From contig CM055107.1 in the NCBI GenBank assembly GCA_029204225.1, positions 18,716,218 to 18,780,217 of the forward strand: 64,000 bases of DNA, read 5' to 3'. The stretch's first letter is position 1. The number at the start of each line of letters is the position of its first letter. The notes beneath the pieces were generated by a model that was not told where the DNA came from, did not search any database, and was given only the letters and a program-made list of their open reading frames with translations. Made by a program: the position numbers and the translations under genes. Shown piece after piece: positions 47,645 to 60,080 of the stretch. This stretch comes from Diphasiastrum complanatum. Taxonomy: Eukaryota > Streptophyta > Lycopodiopsida > Lycopodiales > Lycopodiaceae.

Positions 47645-49211
47645 TTTTGATTTTGCATCTCTTTCATTAAGTAGACGTTGATTTTCTCCATTTCAAATGG
47701 TGTAAATTGTGTTGTCATTCAAACCAAAGATCAATAGATGATTTTGGATCTTAATGATTGACAAATTCTTCACGTATAAAGTCTTTATAGGCCTTCTTTG
47801 TCGATAAGTATCCAACCATGATCCATGAACTTGGATCACCTTTTTCCCTTGTTTCCAAGGGAATATTAGCAAAGCAAGTACTTCCAAAAACTCTAAGGTG
47901 ATCAACCTTAGGCTTGATGTTGAACAAGACTTCATATGGTGTATTTCCTCCAAGACATCCATCACTCCTAAAAGCTTTGATATTCAATGAGAATTCCATC
48001 TATGCTTTGAATAATAGGAAATAATCATGCACCATAAATCTTGAAGAAAGAAGATATAGCTTAGTATATCTTGTGAAATCATCAATAAAAGTAACAAAGC
48101 AAGTGGCACCTCCCTTGCTTTTAGATGATACAAAATGTTCATCCGAGTGTATCAACTCTAATGGATGTGAAGTCTTGATCGAAGACCTTGGAAATGGCTT
48201 CTTATGTGATTTTGCTATTGCACAAGCCTCGCATGGCTTGATCTATTTGGAAAGTGATCTTGGTATGTTAATTGCTTTTGCATCCTTGACCATAGAAAAC
48301 ATGGATTTGAAATTGGGATGTCTCAATCTCCTATGCCATAATTCCTCGGAAATATTAGTCCTAAAAGGCAACAACATCACAAGACTTTGCAAATTCATGT
48401 GGATCTAACTTGAAAATGCCAGCATATCTAGATCCATGTGCACATCAAGGCCATTTTCAAGCATCTTTCCAACACTTATGATGCTCTTTGTGAGTCTAGG
48501 AACAAAAAGAACATTGGAAAGAGATAAAATCTTAGAAGATGCAAGCTTTAAGGGAATACTCCCAATTCCTTCAATAGTACATTCATGATCATTTTCTGTG
48601 TATATTGATTTCTTTATTCCTTCATAAGGTACAATAGAGTGACAAGAATTCTTGTAGCAGCACATGTGTGATGAAGCTCCACTATCAATGTACCATTATC
48701 CATCTTTTTTGAAGTGTGTAGAGGAGAAACTTGATAACATAAGGGATCCTTCTCCCTCACTTGCAATATAGTCTTCTTTCTCATTGGTGATGTTGTCTCG
48801 CTTGAGTTGATTCTTCTTCTTAAAGCAATTAGAGGCGTAATGCCCTTTCTTGCCACAAAAGAAACAATTGATCTTCTTCTTCTTGAACTTGGAGGCAGAA
48901 GGATGTGATGAATCATCTTCTTCTCCATCTTTGTCTTTGTCCTTTGCTTTGTCTTTGTTTAAGACATGATATTGTTTCTTGTTCCTCCCTTTGAGCTTGT
49001 CTTTGACAAATAGAGATTTGCCATCTTCAATGTGATTAGGAGATAGCTTTTCCATTATCAAAAGCTTGTACTTTTGTCTTGTTTTCTCGAAAATAAGAAT
49101 TTCTTGAAGGGTCTCCAAACTTGTTAACGCGTCCTTGATAGCAAAGGTTTGGACAAGGTTGTCATAGTCTTCTTTCAAGCCATTAAGTATGACTTGAACT
49201 AGCTCAATCAT
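47645..49211 (-). pseudogene. Family-1 copia gag-pol remnant, third copy
   Basis: Gag C-terminal half from about 49211 (IELVQVILNGLKEDYDNLVQ), a complete knuckle CFFCGKKGHYASNC, a stop just before the protease, then YIDSGASSHM in another frame. About 50 bp of the pre-integrase region are missing near 48440. Integrase FIDDFTR-type sequence and again the SDGCLGG-to-NTPYEVLF jump removing the catalytic Glu. It ends with GYLSTKKAYKDFIREE. The gag N-terminus is replaced at 49212 by the non-coding sequence found in the tandem array, with the same junction. Confidence 0.85.
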
Positions 49212-49990
49212 ATTGTGCTCACTAGCTTTTCATTTTCCAATACCACAAAAGGCTTGAACACCATAGCATGAGCCACTATCTCATGTGAATAATTCACGAC
49301 CATTAAACTTTCTCATGTAAAACAAATTGTATAGTCTATGTGATAATGCAAGTACCAAACTTGTGTAGATATCAAATCATCATTGTCATGAGCAATATCC
49401 ACTTTTAAGAGATTAAATCATACTTTTCTGCATACATTACAAGTTTGATAGGTTGAAAAACTCAAATTATGAAATATAAAAGGTATTTGACACATTTGAG
49501 AACTAAATTTTGAGGAAAGATATTAGTTTACAATATTTTTTACAGCCTCCAAACATAGCACACTGATGTGCTTAGTGAAATAGCTATATCTCTTTTGTAG
49601 CCTTAAAAAATAGCAAGCTAGTGTTCTAAGTAAAACATGGACTTTTGCAGCCCCCCAAAGATGGCATGTCGGCATGCTAGGCAAATTAGCTCAAACAAAA
49701 AAAATTAACTTTAAAATTTTCTTACTTTGGGATTTCATTATGGGATTCTTAACTATGTATAACCAAACCACAATTCTTAATAATAAACATTCAAGTAATG
49801 GCATACCCATATCATGGCATACACCAATGAGCCAATAACTCAATGATAAAGAAACTTTTCTTTCTGCTCCACTTCTTCTTAAATTTGTTGATAGTCCTTA
49901 GAAAATTTCAAATTTGGATCAATTGTAAATTCGTTGGGTATATTGGAGCCATAGAATCCTTATCTGAGATTCCTTGGAGTTTTAGAGGGT
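49212..49990 (-). other. Inverted single-copy relative of the tandem-array spacer
   Basis: Reverse complement of the non-coding part of the 1159-bp unit plus 14412-14740, including the 51-55 bp minisatellite (49545-49670) and the GSLMYAM-type reverse-transcriptase scrap (about 49790-49960). This locus shows what the arrangement looked like before tandem amplification. Confidence 0.75.
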
Positions 49991-50326
49991 CGTTTCTACT
50001 TGTTATTGGCCTTTGTGAAAGCCTACATATTGGCCATAGTGATTGCAATATCCATGTAACCAGTAAAGCTGCTAGCACACCCCAATGGACCCAAAATTTC
50101 ATGTTTTGATTGTTCTTTACCAGATCGACATGCATTGATATGATGGGAACTTCTACCAATTCCTAATGGTTTCTAGCGAATTGTTGTTGATGGCAGCTGA
50201 TCTTTGAATATTTGTATCCCAAGGAAAACATGAGATTCTCCTTGATCTATCATATCGCACTCATTATGGAATGAAACATAGGATCTTTTGTCAGATGTAT
50301 AGTGGATGTATTATCCATGTAGAGAA
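49991..50326 (-). other. Transition sequence, possibly family-5 RNase H tail
   Basis: No intact frame. The minus strand shows short pieces in the position of the RNase H C-terminal region (FHNECDMIDQG-like near 50240-50280), broken by stops. No 3' LTR or polypurine tract is visible before 49990. Confidence 0.4.
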
Positions 50327-53300
50327 TCAGCGGTTGTTTTCTCCCAACCCATCTAGGAATTGTTTGAGCCAGGTCAGATTAGCCCTCTTGGCTGCAACAA
50401 CGTATTCTGCCTCACAAGATGATTGGGCAATTATGGTCTGCTCCTTACTGACCCAAAGAATAGTTGCATCTGCTATTATAGTCCCACCTCCTGAAACTCT
50501 TTTGCAGTCGTCTTTCATGGATGCCCAGCTTGCATTACTGTAGGACTTCACCTGAAATCTTGTATCCCGAATTAGCAAAAGCCGTAGTCCTTTGTATGAT
50601 CTAGGTACTGTAGGATTCTCTTGGCAATTTTCCATTGTACAGCTCCTAGATTCATATTAAATTGGCTCATTATAAACATTGCGTAGGGAATGTCTGACGT
50701 ATTGACTGCCAAGTAAAACAAAGAACCAATCAACCTTCTGTAAGGCTTATTGAGTATTGCTTCTGTTCATCTTGGTTTTTGGAACAGTCTTGGTTGGGGT
50801 CAAAACTATACCAGGAACCATTCGAGTTTTTACTCTAATTGCAAAAGTGTCATTTAGAAATTGTCAATAATTTTCTGAATGTATGTATCTTGATTGGTGT
50901 AGATACAGTCTACCACACTCAAGATCTCTGTGAATTTGTAATCCTATGTAGCATTTTGATTCTCCTAGGTCTGATATCTCAAAGTGCTTGGAAATATCTT
51001 CCTTCACTTGTGCAATCAGCTTATCGCTTCTTGATAGGAACAGTGTGTCATCTACATAGGCACCGATGATGATGATTTATCCATCTATGACTTTCATATA
51101 GACATTATAATCACCCATTAGGAGTTGGAAACTTAAGGATCTGAGAGCATGATCCTTCTTCTTGTACCATTGTCGCCACAGTTTTCGTCCATGAATGCTT
51201 TTATGCATCCTGCATGCATAATCAACAAATGATTTACATCATGGTGGTTGATCCATATACAACTCTTCTTTAAAATCCCCATGCGAGAAAGTTGTCTTCT
51301 CATCTACAATGTGGATCTTCAAACTGTAGGCTACTGCATATGCAATCAATAGCTGTATAGATGTATGCTTGAAAATAGGAGAAAAGGTTTCAGAGTAATC
51401 AACAACATATTTATGTGAAAAACCTTTTTGCAACTAGCCTAGCTTTGTATCTTGACACCTTGTTGTCTGGTCCATACTTGTATTTGTAGATCCATTTGCA
51501 TTTGACATGCTTCATGTCGTCTGATATGGGTTCAAGTGTCCACACCCTGTTTTGCTCCATGGCATTTATTTCTTTTTCCATGGCTTTTATCCACTTTTCC
51601 TTGTCTGGATTGTCAATAGCTTTCTCATAAATCTGTGGTTCACCACCGAATCCACAAAACTCTTATCTTGTAGAAGTTGAGCTGTCTGTTCCATTTATGA
51701 CAAGTGGTTTTCTTTCTCTTTCAGACCTTCTTGGAAATTGTGCTGGTGCCACAATTGTTTTGCCTTTGTCCTTTCGGTTGTCTGCAGAACCATTGTGTGT
51801 TGCAGGCAATTCAGGTATAGGATGCTCCATGATTTGTTCATCGCCTGAACTGTCACTCAATTTATTTGGTATATGAACATCCTGATCCAAATGTTGATGG
51901 TCTGCTCCCTCTGTCTGTGTGGGAAGATTATAGTGCTTCTTTCCTAAGAATATCACAACCAACTGGATCTCCGTCAGCCATTGATCTTGCTTCATCGAAT
52001 TTCACACCTCTGACAATTTTGATTTCCCTGGTGTTAGGCATGTTAGTTCTATAATACGAGGAATGTACTCTGATTGCAACCGTGCAATTTGGAAATTGTC
52101 AATAATTTTCTGAATGTAGGTATCTTGATTGGTGTAGATACAGTCTACCACTCTCAAGATCTCTGTGAATTTGTAATCCTATGTAGCATTTTGATTCTCC
52201 TAGGTCTGATATCTCAAAGTGCTTGGAAATATCTTCCTTCACTTGTGCAATCAGCTTATCGCTTCTTGATAGGAGCAGTGTGTCATCTACATAGGCTCCG
52301 ATGATGATGATTTATCCATCTATGACTTTCATATAGACATTATAATCAGCCATTAGGGGTTGGAAACCCAAGGATCTGAGAGCATGATCCTTCTTCTTGT
52401 ACCATTGTCGCCACTGTTTTCGTCCATAAATGCTTTTATGCATCCTGCATGCATAATCAACAAATGATTTACATCATGGTTGTTGATCCATATACAACTC
52501 TTCTTTAAAATCCCCATGCGAGAAAGTTGTCTTCTCATCTACAATGTGGATCTTCAAACTGTAGGCTACTGCATATGCAATCAATAGATGTATAGATGTA
52601 TGCTTGAAAATAGGAGAAAAGGTTTCAGTGTAATCAACAACGTATTAATGTGAAAAACCTTTTGCAACTAGCCTAGGTTTGTATCTTGACACCTTGTTGT
52701 CTGGTCCATACTTGTATTTGTAGATCCATTTGCATTTGACATGCTTCATGTCGTCTGATATGGGTTCAAGTGTCCACACCCTGTTTTGCTCCATGGCGTT
52801 TATTTCTTTTTCCATGGCTTTTATCCACTTTTCCTTGTCTGGATTGTCAATAGCTTTCTCATAAATCTGTGGTTCACCACCGAATCCACAAAACTCTTAT
52901 GTTGTAGAAGTTGAGCTGTCTGTTCCATTTATGACAAGTGGTTTTCTTTCTCTTTCAGACCTTCCTGGAAATTATGCTGGTGCCACAATTGTTTTGCCTT
53001 TGTCCTTTCGGTTGTCTGCAGAACCATTGTGTGTTGCAGGCAATTCAGGTATAGGATGCTCCATGATTTGTTCATCGCCTGAACTGTCACTCAATTCATT
53101 TGGTATATGAACATCCTGATCCAAATGTTGATGGTCTGCTCCCTCTGTCTGTGTGGGGAGATTATAGTGATTCTTTCCTAAAAATATCACAACCAACTGG
53201 ATCTCCGTCAGCCATTGATCTTGCTTCATCAAATTTCACACTTCTGACAGTTTTGATTTCCCTGGTGTTAGGCATGTTAGTTCTATAATATGAGGAATGT

Positions 53301-56293
53301 ACTCTGATTGCAACCGTGTCATTTGGAAATTGTCAATAATTTTCTGAATGTAGGTATCTTGATTGGTGTAGATATAGTCTACCACTCTCAAGATCTCTGT
53401 GAATTTGTAATCCTATGTAGCATTTTGATTCTCCTAGGTCTGATATTTCAAAGTGCTTGGAAATATCCTCCTTCACTTGAGCAATCAACTTATCGCTTCG
53501 TGATAGGAGCAGTGTGTCATATACATAGACACTGATGATGATGATTTATCCATCTATGACTTTCATATAGACATTATAATCAGCCATTAGGGGTTGGAAA
53601 CCCGAGGATCTGAGAGCATGATCCTTCTTCTTGTACCATTGTCGCCACTGTTTTAGTCCATAGATGCTTTTATGAATCCTGCAGGCATAATCAACAAATG
53701 ATTTACATCATGGTGGTTGATCCATATACAACTCTTCTTTAAAATCCCCATGCGAGAAAGTTGTCTTCTCATCTACAATGTGGATCGTCAAACTGTAGGC
53801 TACTGCATATGCAATCAGTAGATGTATAGATGTATGTTTGAGAATAGGAGAAAAGGTTTCAGTGTAATCAACACCATATTTATGTGAAAAACCTTTTGCA
53901 ACTAGCCTAGCTTTGTATCTTGACATCTTGTTGTCTGGTCCATACTTGTATTTGTAGATCCATTTGCATTTGACATGCTTCATGTCGTTTGATATGGGTT
54001 CAGGTGTCAACACCATGTTCTGCTCCATGGAGTTTATTTGTTTTTCCATGGCTTTTATCCACTTTTCCTTGTCTGGAATGCCAATAGTTTTCTCATAAAA
54101 CTGTGGTTCACCACGAATCCACAAAACTCTTCAGTTGTAGAAGCTTAGCTATCTGTTCCATTTATGACAAGTGGTTTTCCTTCTCTTCTAGACCTTCTTG
54201 GAAATTGTGCTGGTGCCACAATTGTTTTGCCTTTGTCCTTCCGGATGTCTACAGAACCATTGTGTGTTGCAGGCGATTTAGGTACAGGCTGCTCCATGAT
54301 TTGTTCATCATCTTAACTGTCACTCAATTTATTTGGTATATGAACATCCTAATCCAAATGTTCATGGTCTGCTCCCTCTGTCTATGTCGGAAGATTATAG
54401 TACTTCTTTCTAAGAATATCATAACCAACTGGATCTCCGTCAGCCATTGATCTTGCTTCATCAAATTTCACATCTCTGACAATTTTGATTTCCCTGGTGT
54501 TAGGCATGTAAGCCCTATAATATGAGGAATGTACGTCATAGCCTACAAGGAAACCCTGATCCACTTTTTTATCTAACTTCTTTCTTTTCTAATTTGGTAT
54601 GTGTACAAATGCTACACACCCAAAGATGCGAACATGAGCCATACTTGGCTTGTTGCCCCACCATACTTCATGTGGAGTAGTATAGGGAATGTCAGATTTC
54701 CCTGTCTTCTTTTGCAGGTAATTGGTTGTAGCTACTGCCTTAGCCCATTAGATGCATCTCGCAGCCTCAATGAGAATTTAATTTTTCCTCTTTGCAAGAC
54801 CATTATGTTGTGGTGTATATGTTGTTCTCTTCAAATGAAGGATGCCTCGGCTGGTACAAAACTCTACAAATCGTTTGGAGACATACTCTCCACCTCTATT
54901 TGTCCTTAGTTGTTTGACTTTCTTTGAACGCTACTTCTTATCCCAATTTACAAACTCTATAAATTTGTCCAGTGCTTCTGACTTATTATGAATGAAGTAC
55001 ACAACTGAAAACTTGCTGAAGTCATCAATGAAGGTGATATAGTATTTTGAACCTACCAAAGAGACTACGTAAAGGGGTCCACAGACGTCTGAGTGTACTA
55101 ACTCCAAGAGTTCTTTAGTCCTGAATGAGTCCCTGGTAAAAGGTATATGTGACATTTTGCCTTTGGTGTATGCATCACAGGACTTCAGCCCTATTGCACC
55201 CTTGATGCTAACACCTGTGAATACTCCATTATGGCTAGCGTTGTATGGAGCCACTGTATTCATATGACACAGTCTCCTATGCTATAGAATGTGCATTGTC
55301 TCACGGATCTAATGAGCTTGTTCAGTAGGACCTCGTATCTTTAGATGATACAGAGGACTCTTGATCTTGCCGTCCGTAATAAGACAAGTGCTTTTGGCTT
55401 CAACCATTTCACATGAATCACCTGTGTATGCGACAGACATGCCTGCATCTACCATGTTTGCTATAGATAGCAAATCTTTTTGAAGTGTAGGCAAGTATAG
55501 GACATCTTCAAGTATCATGTCTTTGGCTTTGGTGTTGAACATCAGTACTCCTGTTCCACCGACTTGATATCTGGAACCATCTCTCAGAATTATATATCTA
55601 GATGAATCTGTTTCTTGAAAATCATCAATCATTTGTTTTGTTGTCATGAAACGTGACGTAGCACCTGAATCAAAAATCACTTCTTGTATATCAGCTTGTG
55701 ATGTGGCACACACATCAGCACACAAATAAGTAACTGGGTTCTTGTTGATAGTCTTCTCAAGAGTCATGTCAGGAGCTTTGGCTAGTAGAGTCTGAGTGAT
55801 TTGGAACGATGTTGGTAGAGCACGAGGAGGTATGTGAGATGCTTCTCTTGTGAAACAGCATGTTCTGTTTCAGCATTGTGTAAAGAGAGGAACAGATTCT
55901 TTATCTTTCTAATGAAGGTTGTGATATCCTGGCCATCCCATCGTAGATAGGTAAGTTGGCCTTCCAAGTGCATTATCTGATTACGTGACTTGGTTTCAAA
56001 CCTTGCTTGTAGTGCAACCCACATTTCTCTTGCATTAGAGATAGATGCGAGGTCAAGAGTTATGGTATCTTCTATTGAAGATGATATGACAGCTACTGCT
56101 TTGTCATTCTTCTCCTTCCATTCACGGAGTTCTTTGCCTATGGTGGCAGACCTTTATTCAGTCCTATCTACCTAGGGCCATAAAGCGTCTCCTCTCAAGA
56201 TGAGGGAAGTTTCACTTTCCAGGCCAAATAGTTTGACTCGTCTGCCTCAAGAACTGTGCAAATCTTCGATTGGATGTTGTTGAAGGAAGCCAT
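50327..56293 (-). pseudogene. Family-5 copia gag-pol with triplicated reverse-transcriptase region
   Basis: Gag starts at 56293 (MASFNNIQSK). Gag KSRNQIMHLEGQLTYLRWDG at about 55.9 kb, then TLLAKAPDMTLEKT runs directly into PVTYLCADVC and protease DSGATSRFM (about 55.66 kb), so the zinc-knuckle segment present in family 2 is missing. Integrase: HSDVCGP kept, second Asp is Asn (TNRGGEY) and the Glu motif reads LAKRKN, so two of three catalytic residues are lost. The integrase C-terminal region (GQ/DQGFLVGYDVHSSYYRAY) leads into reverse transcriptase three times over (see the tandem repeat). RNase H (SYSNASWASMKDDCKRVSGG, SSCEAEYVVAA) follows the last copy. Many stops and frameshifts. Confidence 0.85.
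50836..54530 (-). repeat. Tandem triplication (~1234-bp period) inside family-5 pol
   Basis: Matching points at 50839, 52074 and 53308 are 1235 and 1234 bp apart. Each unit holds the end of integrase, the Lys/Glu-rich linker and reverse transcriptase through YVDD to NNFxN-type sequence. Internal junctions read GAGGAATGTAC joined to TCTGATTGCAA. The outer edges show the two halves separately, GAATGTACGTCATAG near 54530 and TTTTTACTCTAATTGC near 50826, sharing only TAC at the breakpoint. The units differ by scattered substitutions, so this is older than the 1159-bp array. YVDD is intact in the units at about 51050 and 52285 but YVYD in the unit at 53516-53527. Confidence 0.92.
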
Positions 56294-56344
56294 GAGCTCT
56301 CCGGTTAAAAGAAACTAGGCTCCGATACCTTATGAACACGTTCT

Positions 56345-56356
56345 GCTCTGATGCCA
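56345..56356 (-). promoter_or_regulatory. Primer-binding site, family 5
   Basis: Minus-strand TGGCATCAGAGC, one base after CCATCA, about 52 bp before the gag ATG. It is a one-base variant of the tRNA-iMet site. Confidence 0.8.
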
Positions 56357-56357
56357 C

Positions 56358-57548
56358 TGATGGAATTTGAAGCGGGCGCTAGGAATGTGTGGATAGCGCT
56401 ATGATCGCACTGCTCTAATTCCTTATGTAAAGCTTAGATAGGAATGCTCTATGAGTTGCAGCTACTGCTACACACCACAATCTAACCTCTTCCAAGCTAC
56501 AGACTGACACTGTGATTCTGATTTGATTAACAAACATTAGCAACTGAAAAATAGTGGAACTTGTAACTATAAGCAAGCATCATAGAATTTACAGATTGCA
56601 CACACCTAGTAGAAATGCAAAAATCATCTATTATCATAATTAACTTTTACAACAAAACGTTGAGCACTATCTAGATCCCAAACAGCGCACCACCGCAAGA
56701 GAGATACGCTCTCTTATGAGTAACTAATAGAAAGTATACTAGCTTTATATCTGATGCATCCTCTCTCTCACGTTGATCCTATATGTAAACAACGGAGAGA
56801 TTAATCAATCTAATCTGCAGTAATCGAAAGAAAGTATTCTCTTGATTCTAACTAGTTCTGGTTCCATGTCATTGTCCTTCATGCTTTCCACGTATTCTGC
56901 TGCTTCCACTACCCGTTTACGCGCCGATTCAAACTGCGAAAAATGTAGTCTAGGTGATATCACATTTTTTCGCAAAATGCAAAATGCAGTCTTCAGCGTG
57001 ATATTACGGTGCGGTCGCAGCCACATGATGTCTTGGTGATGCCTTGGCGGTAAGCTGCAGTTCGTCCACTTTGCACATTGACCACAGGCTAGACTCTTGA
57101 GGTATTCATTCGGTCCTTTTGTGGTGCCTTGGGTAGTTCCCAAAAATTGCGAAAAAGCTTATGTCGCAAAATTTGCAAAATGCGAAAAAATGCAAAGAGG
57201 CCGAGGAATTGTGGAAACATGTGCTAAGCCATATTCTGACTTATGCGACAAAATTCAAAAAATTCTAGAAAGCCGAAGAAAGACTTCCTAAGCTTATTTT
57301 TTCATCGCGGCTCCGTTGGAACACAAAACATGGGCGCTCTGTCATAAGAAACCTTAAGTGTCTTCACCTACTACTATAGCAGATAGTAGATTAGCATATT
57401 AATAGTAGCAGATTTGTAATAAATTAGTAGGCAAATTAGGGTGGCTGATTTGTAGGAGGTAGAGCATTTTTGTACATATATTTCTGAGAACGTGAATGCA
57501 AGTGAGATGAAGTTTATCTAGTCTTCCATGTGGTGTTTTGTCTCTATT
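56358..57548 (-). mobile_element. Putative family-5 5' LTR and adjoining sequence
   Basis: In element sense the region ends AAATTCCATCA before the primer-binding site, as an LTR should. The LTR start cannot be placed because no partner LTR was found. GCGAAAAA/CGCAAAAT motifs cluster at 56935-57260. The region stops at about 57548, where homology with the 3' flank of the Cys4/Ala-rich gene begins. Confidence 0.5.
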
Positions 57549-59228
57549 TTTGTGTACATTTTCTTTCCTTTTCCCTATTTCTATGTCGCTGAGAAGTAGC
57601 CACATAATCCTGTCACAGTTTTTTACATTGATATTTTCACAGATGTCTAGTATGCCTTAACAAACTTATTACCTAGCTCCATCGAAGTGGAAAACGATCA
57701 AAAATCACATTTCATGACTGAGATCATAACATATTTGCTTTGTAGATTTCTAGACTGCTCAATGAGTACCCGATATAAACTGTAAGTCATATGTCTTTTG
57801 CCATGAAGCATGTAACCATATCTTTCTTCTATGAATACTCAAGACTGTTATAGACAATGATTAATAGAGACAACAAAATGATTAGCAAGTCAGCCAAAAA
57901 CGAACGAAAGGTAAAAAATTGTGGATACTAAAACTTTTTCCATAGTCTACTAAGCACAATATGACATTTTAAGTAGTGAAAACATGCCACCAAAAGTGAA
58001 CCTAACATTGAGGTCTAATATGTATTCAGCTTCTAGATTAAACATTGCATGTCTGTTGAGCTTAATTACTCTTTATCATCTCAGCACAGCCCATACATTT
58101 TCATGCAAAAAGAAGTGAGCTGGAAAGTTGCAACCTCTTAGTTATTTAACCACTGACAAGGAGCCAAAGTTTCTGAGTTCATCTACTCCGTATTTGCACA
58201 CATCATCTTAGAATAGCTTATATTACAACTTTCAGGAGAAGATTTAGATTAATTCATCATTGATATGTGGAATAGTATGCTGTACAAATGTTACGTACTA
58301 CATCTACAAATGTCTACTTTTTTCCATTCATGGGGCACCCACTTTTACATTGGGTAGATGAGGCCTCCATTAAGGTCCAAGCTGCCTCAATTGTTTAGAC
58401 TACCTTCACAATTTATCCTTTAACATTGACTTTCTTCCAAACTCCATCACCAACCTCAACACAGTATTGATAAGAAAATGTTTAACAAAAAAAGAACTAC
58501 ATGGATAAACTAGCAATCAGAGAAAGCCAAAGGAAGCACAGCTCATCAGTAGCCATAGCAGGCATCAAGAGAACGTGCAACAGAACCTAGGCATTAGCTA
58601 TTCCCCACCTCCAGTAGCATCCTGTGTACAGAACAATGAGCTCTCTATGTATAATTCTTGGATGTGCTCAGTGTACGTGGTGAGGCTAAGAGTCCTGATA
58701 ATTCTAAGACCTAAAAAATGTACAAGAGTTTCGGAAGATCTCGAACAAAGAGAACCAACCCTAATTCTGAAACAAGAAAAATACGTGATACTCTTTAAAA
58801 AACGTGAGACACAAAAAATTTCAAGTAAGCATTTAAACGAAAAAGATAGACTTTGCCAAATCTGGTTTTGAGCTTCTGTCAAAGATTGAATTAGTCTCAT
58901 TGCAGCATGTGGCAGACGCGGCTGCCCTGCGGCTGCCCTGCTCATGATCGCTTGTCTTCTATTTAACTAATCATGAGATATTTCACGTCTATTTAACTAT
59001 TTAACGAAAACGATAGACTTTGCCGTGGGCAATCCCAAAAAACGTAAAACCATTGAGGCAATAAATCCAGATCGTCCGCAATCTGGTTTTGAGCTTCTGT
59101 CAAAGATTGAATTAGTCACATTGCACTGTGCAGCATGTGACTGACGCAGCTGCCCTGCTGATCGCTTGTCTTCACTGCTGAAGTGTTTGATTCCACATTC
59201 CTAATCATGAGATATTCCACTCTGTCCT
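57549..59228 (-). other. Conserved 3' flank of gene copy C
   Basis: Counterpart of 679-2310. It contains the TATGCTGTACAAATGTTACG stretch (near 58275) absent from A and B and a duplicated CTGCCCTGCGG piece near 58920. It ends at TGTACACAAAAAT without any family-1 leader, so this copy shows the state before family-1 insertion or was made from a different donor. Confidence 0.65.
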
Positions 59229-59852
59229 CTAACCGCTCTCCGATGATGAACTACTCCCCAATGATGAACTACTTGAATTCACCGGTGGATCACGAATTCG
59301 AAGCAGGGTTCGAACCTCAGCGGCTTCTATTTCTGCAATAAGTGCTGTCTGTATTGCTGCCGTGGCTTTTGCTATAGCCTTGTCAGAAACTAGCTTTAGC
59401 GCATCAGCTCGAGCCCTGGCCTCTTTGGCAGCCTTCCTTGCGCATTCTGCCGCAGTGTACGCAGAAGCAGCATAATCTTTCAAAGCTGTACGTTCTGTAG
59501 CAACATCCATTTCTATCTCAATACTAGTGGATGAACATTGACCTGCTGCATATTGTGAAGGCGTCACCGCACAGGGATCTACAGGCTGTTTCTTTTCTGC
59601 GTGGGCTGAATTCTGTGACAAAGCAGGAGGAAATTCTTCCATACCCACATTTCCAGAAGCCGCAGCTTCCTCACGTTTCTCACACACACGGCACACGTAC
59701 AACGACGGACCAATAGTTTTGTGTGGATAATATGGAAGCTGATCAGAATGGCTATGCACAGAGCGTTGGCATTTCCAGCAGACGAGCATTCTACCAGCAT
59801 TCTGCTGTTTTTTTGAGTTTTCTCGATCCCCCGAATGCATGGAACGATCCAT
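59229..59852 (-). CDS. Uncharacterised Cys4-motif / Ala-rich protein, copy C (intact)
   Basis: The only copy with a complete frame and a complete visible upstream region. It has 207 codons: CWKC at residues 25-28, CRVC at 54-57, the Ala-rich helix (126-180, with AECARKAAKEARARADALKL) and a Ser-rich end. ATG at 59852 is chosen as the first in-frame ATG; the frame stays open upstream to about 60053 without an ATG in all copies examined. Upstream features are a pyrimidine-rich leader, a 15-codon upstream ORF (59989-60036) and a TATA box (60081-60091), so transcription is plausible. The family is not recognised. A zinc-binding regulatory or adaptor protein would fit the layout but is only inference. 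Confidence 0.7.
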   Translation of the reverse strand: MDRSMHSGDRENSKKQQNAGRMLVCWKCQRSVHSHSDQLPYYPHKTIGPSLYVCRVCEKREEAAASGNVGMEEFPPALSQNSAHAEKKQPVDPCAVTPSQYAAGQCSSTSIEIEMDVATERTALKDYAASAYTAAECARKAAKEARARADALKLVSDKAIAKATAAIQTALIAEIEAAEVRTLLRIRDPPVNSSSSSLGSSSSSESG

Positions 59853-59988
59853 TGTCGCTGCCTCAGCACCACCTTCGAGAGCAATTGGCAAGGAGCAAGG
59901 AGCAAGGCGAAAACGATTGGGAGAGAGCGAGGAGTAGAGAAAAGAGGAAGGAGAAAACGGTTGAGAGAGGTGGCGTTGGTTCGTTCGC

Positions 59989-60036
59989 TCAACCAAAAGC
60001 CCCGTCGACCAGGATTGCACCAATCTTTGTAGCCAT
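59989..60036 (-). other. Conserved 15-codon upstream ORF, copy C
   Basis: MATKIGAILVDGAFG, ATG at 60036, TGA at 59989, about 137 bp before the main ATG. Copy B keeps length, stop and all but one residue. Confidence 0.55.
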
Positions 60037-60080
60037 GAACAAGATTTCCTCACAAGACAAACTTTAAAATTTCAAAAGGA

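Noticed and set aside
49908-50159. 83-codon minus-strand frame with a hydrophobic stretch
   Set aside because: It spans the junction between the reverse-transcriptase scrap and the family-5 tail; the same sequence at 14.41-14.5 kb is read in another frame as reverse transcriptase.
50839-53535. Three plus-strand ~75-codon frames spaced by ~1234 bp
   Set aside because: They are antisense shadows of the triplicated reverse transcriptase; the spacing reflects the tandem repeat, not a gene family.
59229-60053. Longer 274-residue version of gene copy C
   Set aside because: The extension begins at GTG, not ATG, and the extra ~67 codons overlap the pyrimidine-rich leader and the upstream ORF. The first in-frame ATG is at 59852 and gives the 207-codon product seen in all copies.
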